A DNA stretch of 16,477 nt. It comes from an uncultured Pedobacter sp. Its GTDB lineage: Bacteria > Bacteroidota > Bacteroidia > Sphingobacteriales > Sphingobacteriaceae. The stretch spans positions 1-16,477 of the forward strand of contig NZ_CAMLHF010000123.1 of NCBI RefSeq assembly GCF_946479715.1, in the 5' to 3' direction. The notes beneath the pieces are model-generated. The model had not been told where the DNA came from. It made no database searches and was given only the letters and a program-made list of their open reading frames with translations. A program made the position numbers and the translations under genes. Shown here one piece after another: positions 14,772-16,477 of the stretch. Numbering within the stretch: position 1 is the stretch's first letter; each line of letters starts with the position of its first letter.

Positions 14772-16477
14772 ATGTCTGGAGATAAGAACAAGATTTTTAA
14801 AAGTACCTGCTGCTATTGTGGCGTTGGCTGTGGCGTAAACGTTACTTTAGAAAAAAACAAGACCATTACGGTACAGGGTGATAAAGATCACCCTGTAAAC
14901 CATGGTATGCTTTGCAGCAAAGGTCTTAACCTCCAGTACACAGTAAACGACAAAAGTGATCGTCTGCTTTATCCTCAAATGAGATATAATAAAAACATGC
15001 CCCTACAAAGGGTAAGTTGGGACGATGCACTGAATCGGACAGCAGCTGTTTTTAAGACATTTATTGATAAATACGGCCCTGATTCTGTTGCTTTTTATGC
15101 ATCCGGGCAATGCCTCACCGAAGAATACTATGTTATCAATAAATTAATTAAAGGTTTCATAGGCAGTAACAATATCGACACCAATTCTCGTCTTTGCATG
15201 AGTAGTGCTGTTACCGCTTATAAAATGTCTTTAGGTGAAGATAGTGTTCCGGTGTGTTATGATGACATTGAACTTGCCGATTGCTTTTTTGTTACCGGCG
15301 CTAATCCTGCGTGGTGCCATCCAATACTTTGGCGTAGAGTTGAAGCCCATAAAGCCGCAAATCCAAACATTAAAATTATTGTAGCAGACCCTAGAGTGAC
15401 TGACTCTTGTGGTCTTGCCGATCTTCACCTGCAAATCAATCCCGGAACTGATGTAACACTAAACCACGCAATAGGCCGGGCACTTATTGAAACAGGCAAT
15501 GTAGACAGTGATTTCATAAACAATCACACAGAAGGCTTTGCCGATTACAAATTGAAGGTATTCGAAAGAACTTTAGAAGAATCAGCCAAAATCTGCGGCG
15601 TCACGGTATCTGAGATACAACTTGCTGCAACATATATAGGCGATGCCAAGGGCTTTTTAACGATGTGGACAATGGGACTTAACCAAAGTTCTATTGGCGT
15701 AAACAAGAATCTGAGTTTAATTAACCTGAATCTCATTACAGGTCACATTGGCAAGCCGGGTTCTGGCCCCTTCTCACTTACCGGGCAACCAAATGCGATG
15801 GGTGGCCGCGAAGTAGGCGGACTTGCAAACCTTCTTCCTGCACATCGTGATCTATCAAATGAACTACATCGTCAGGAAGTGCAAAAATTCTGGGGAGGGA
15901 CAACAATTTCCGGCAAAACAGGGCTTACCGCTACAGAAATGTTTGAAGCCTTGCATGATGGTCGGCTAAAAGCAATCTGGATACTTTGCACAAACCCGCT
16001 AACAAGTTTGCCTAATGCACGATTTGCAGAAGAAGCTTTAAAAAGAGCAAAATTTGTTGTGGTACAGGAAATTACCGACAAGGCAGAGACGCTTGCATAT
16101 GCTGATGTTATTTTACCAGCAGCAGCCTGGACAGAAAAAGAAGGCACGATGACCAATTCTGAAAGAAGGATAAGTCACCTGAATAAGGTTATAGATGCGC
16201 CGGGAGAAGCACTTCCTGATGCAGAGATCATCTGCCGTTTTGCAAAAAAAATGGGCTATAATGGGTTTGAATACAACAGCATGGAGGATATCTATAAAGA
16301 ACATGCAAAGCTTACCTATAGAACCAGCATTAATATACACGGACTTGATTATAAACAAATTGATAAGAGCAATACCCTGCAATGGCCTTTCAACAAAAGA
16401 ACTGAGAGTGGTACAAAACGTCTGTTTACAAATCATTCATTTCATACAAGTTCAAAGAAAGCGATTATACACAGCCC
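14772..16477 (+). CDS. nasA: Assimilatory nitrate reductase, molybdopterin catalytic subunit (partial, C-terminus beyond window)
   Basis: The first 568 codons of a NasA/NarB-type molybdenum enzyme that reduces nitrate to nitrite in the cytoplasm. The N-terminal [4Fe-4S] ligands are C13-X2-C16-X3-C20-X27-C48. The Mo-binding cysteine is most likely C142 in SRLCMSSAV, a segment typical of assimilatory nitrate reductases and related formate dehydrogenases. Further molybdopterin-binding landmarks follow, including GQPNAMGGREVGG and the DVILPAAAWTEKEGT segment. No Tat signal is seen, so it is not a periplasmic NapA. The operon position behind a nitrate transporter and nirBD separates it from formate dehydrogenase. 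ATG 14772 starts eight codons before the first cluster segment, as expected. Whether a C-terminal flavin or [2Fe-2S] domain is fused cannot be seen because the gene leaves the window. Confidence 0.94.
   Translation, partial: MSGDKNKIFKSTCCYCGVGCGVNVTLEKNKTITVQGDKDHPVNHGMLCSKGLNLQYTVNDKSDRLLYPQMRYNKNMPLQRVSWDDALNRTAAVFKTFIDKYGPDSVAFYASGQCLTEEYYVINKLIKGFIGSNNIDTNSRLCMSSAVTAYKMSLGEDSVPVCYDDIELADCFFVTGANPAWCHPILWRRVEAHKAANPNIKIIVADPRVTDSCGLADLHLQINPGTDVTLNHAIGRALIETGNVDSDFINNHTEGFADYKLKVFERTLEESAKICGVTVSEIQLAATYIGDAKGFLTMWTMGLNQSSIGVNKNLSLINLNLITGHIGKPGSGPFSLTGQPNAMGGREVGGLANLLPAHRDLSNELHRQEVQKFWGGTTISGKTGLTATEMFEALHDGRLKAIWILCTNPLTSLPNARFAEEALKRAKFVVVQEITDKAETLAYADVILPAAAWTEKEGTMTNSERRISHLNKVIDAPGEALPDAEIICRFAKKMGYNGFEYNSMEDIYKEHAKLTYRTSINIHGLDYKQIDKSNTLQWPFNKRTESGTKRLFTNHSFHTSSKKAIIHS

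Noticed and set aside
14772..16477. Formate dehydrogenase alpha subunit as an alternative for the partial molybdenum enzyme
   Set aside because: The SRLCMSSAV active-site segment and location behind a nitrate transporter and nirBD favour assimilatory nitrate reductase.

Overview
The window looks like the chromosome of a Bacteroidota bacterium, probably a Pedobacter/Sphingobacterium-type member. The evidence is a SusC-type outer-membrane receptor with its own ECF sigma factor and FecR anti-sigma factor, AT-rich intergenic DNA, TAnnTTTG-type (-7) promoter motifs, and little sign of Shine-Dalgarno sequences. The genus is inferred; there is no rRNA in the window.

Left part (1-6583) is a polysaccharide-utilisation module. 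On the minus strand, in transcription order, are an ECF sigma factor (5075-4503), a FecR-type anti-sigma factor (4434-3439) and a SusC/RagA TonB-dependent transducer (3321-1, C-terminus outside the window). Divergent to them is a secreted GH140-like (DUF4038, apiosidase-type) glycoside hydrolase (5186-6583). The receptor has an N-terminal STN domain, which fits surface signalling: glycan binding outside signals through FecR to the sigma factor. The 117-bp fecR-susC gap holds a plus-strand Rho-independent terminator, a nested inverted-repeat structure and a plus-strand -7 motif. Together these suggest a short RNA antisense to the susC leader.

Right part (6602-16477) is a nitrate/nitrite assimilation region. 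It starts with a Crp/Fnr regulator on the minus strand (7309-6602) that has FNR-like cysteines. A ClC anion channel/transporter with CBS domains follows (7537-9417), convergent with and overlapping by 4 bp a uroporphyrinogen-III methyltransferase for siroheme (10184-9414). Then comes a plus-strand run: nirB (10456-12969), nirD (13015-13359), a NarK/NrtP-type MFS nitrate transporter (13436-14749) and an assimilatory molybdopterin nitrate reductase (14772 to the window end, partial). Import, nitrate to nitrite, nitrite to ammonium and the siroheme precursor are thus encoded together, with a candidate redox-sensing regulator beside them.

Crp/Fnr-type palindromes occur upstream of the ClC gene (two near-identical copies) and upstream of nirB (one), each about 38-40 bp before a -7 motif. 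These, the candidate antisense RNAs and the FNR-like cysteine set are the parts most worth checking. The enzymes themselves belong to known families, and I see no clearly new multi-gene system, mobile element, CRISPR array, tRNA or rRNA. No gene-free stretch exceeds 300 bp.
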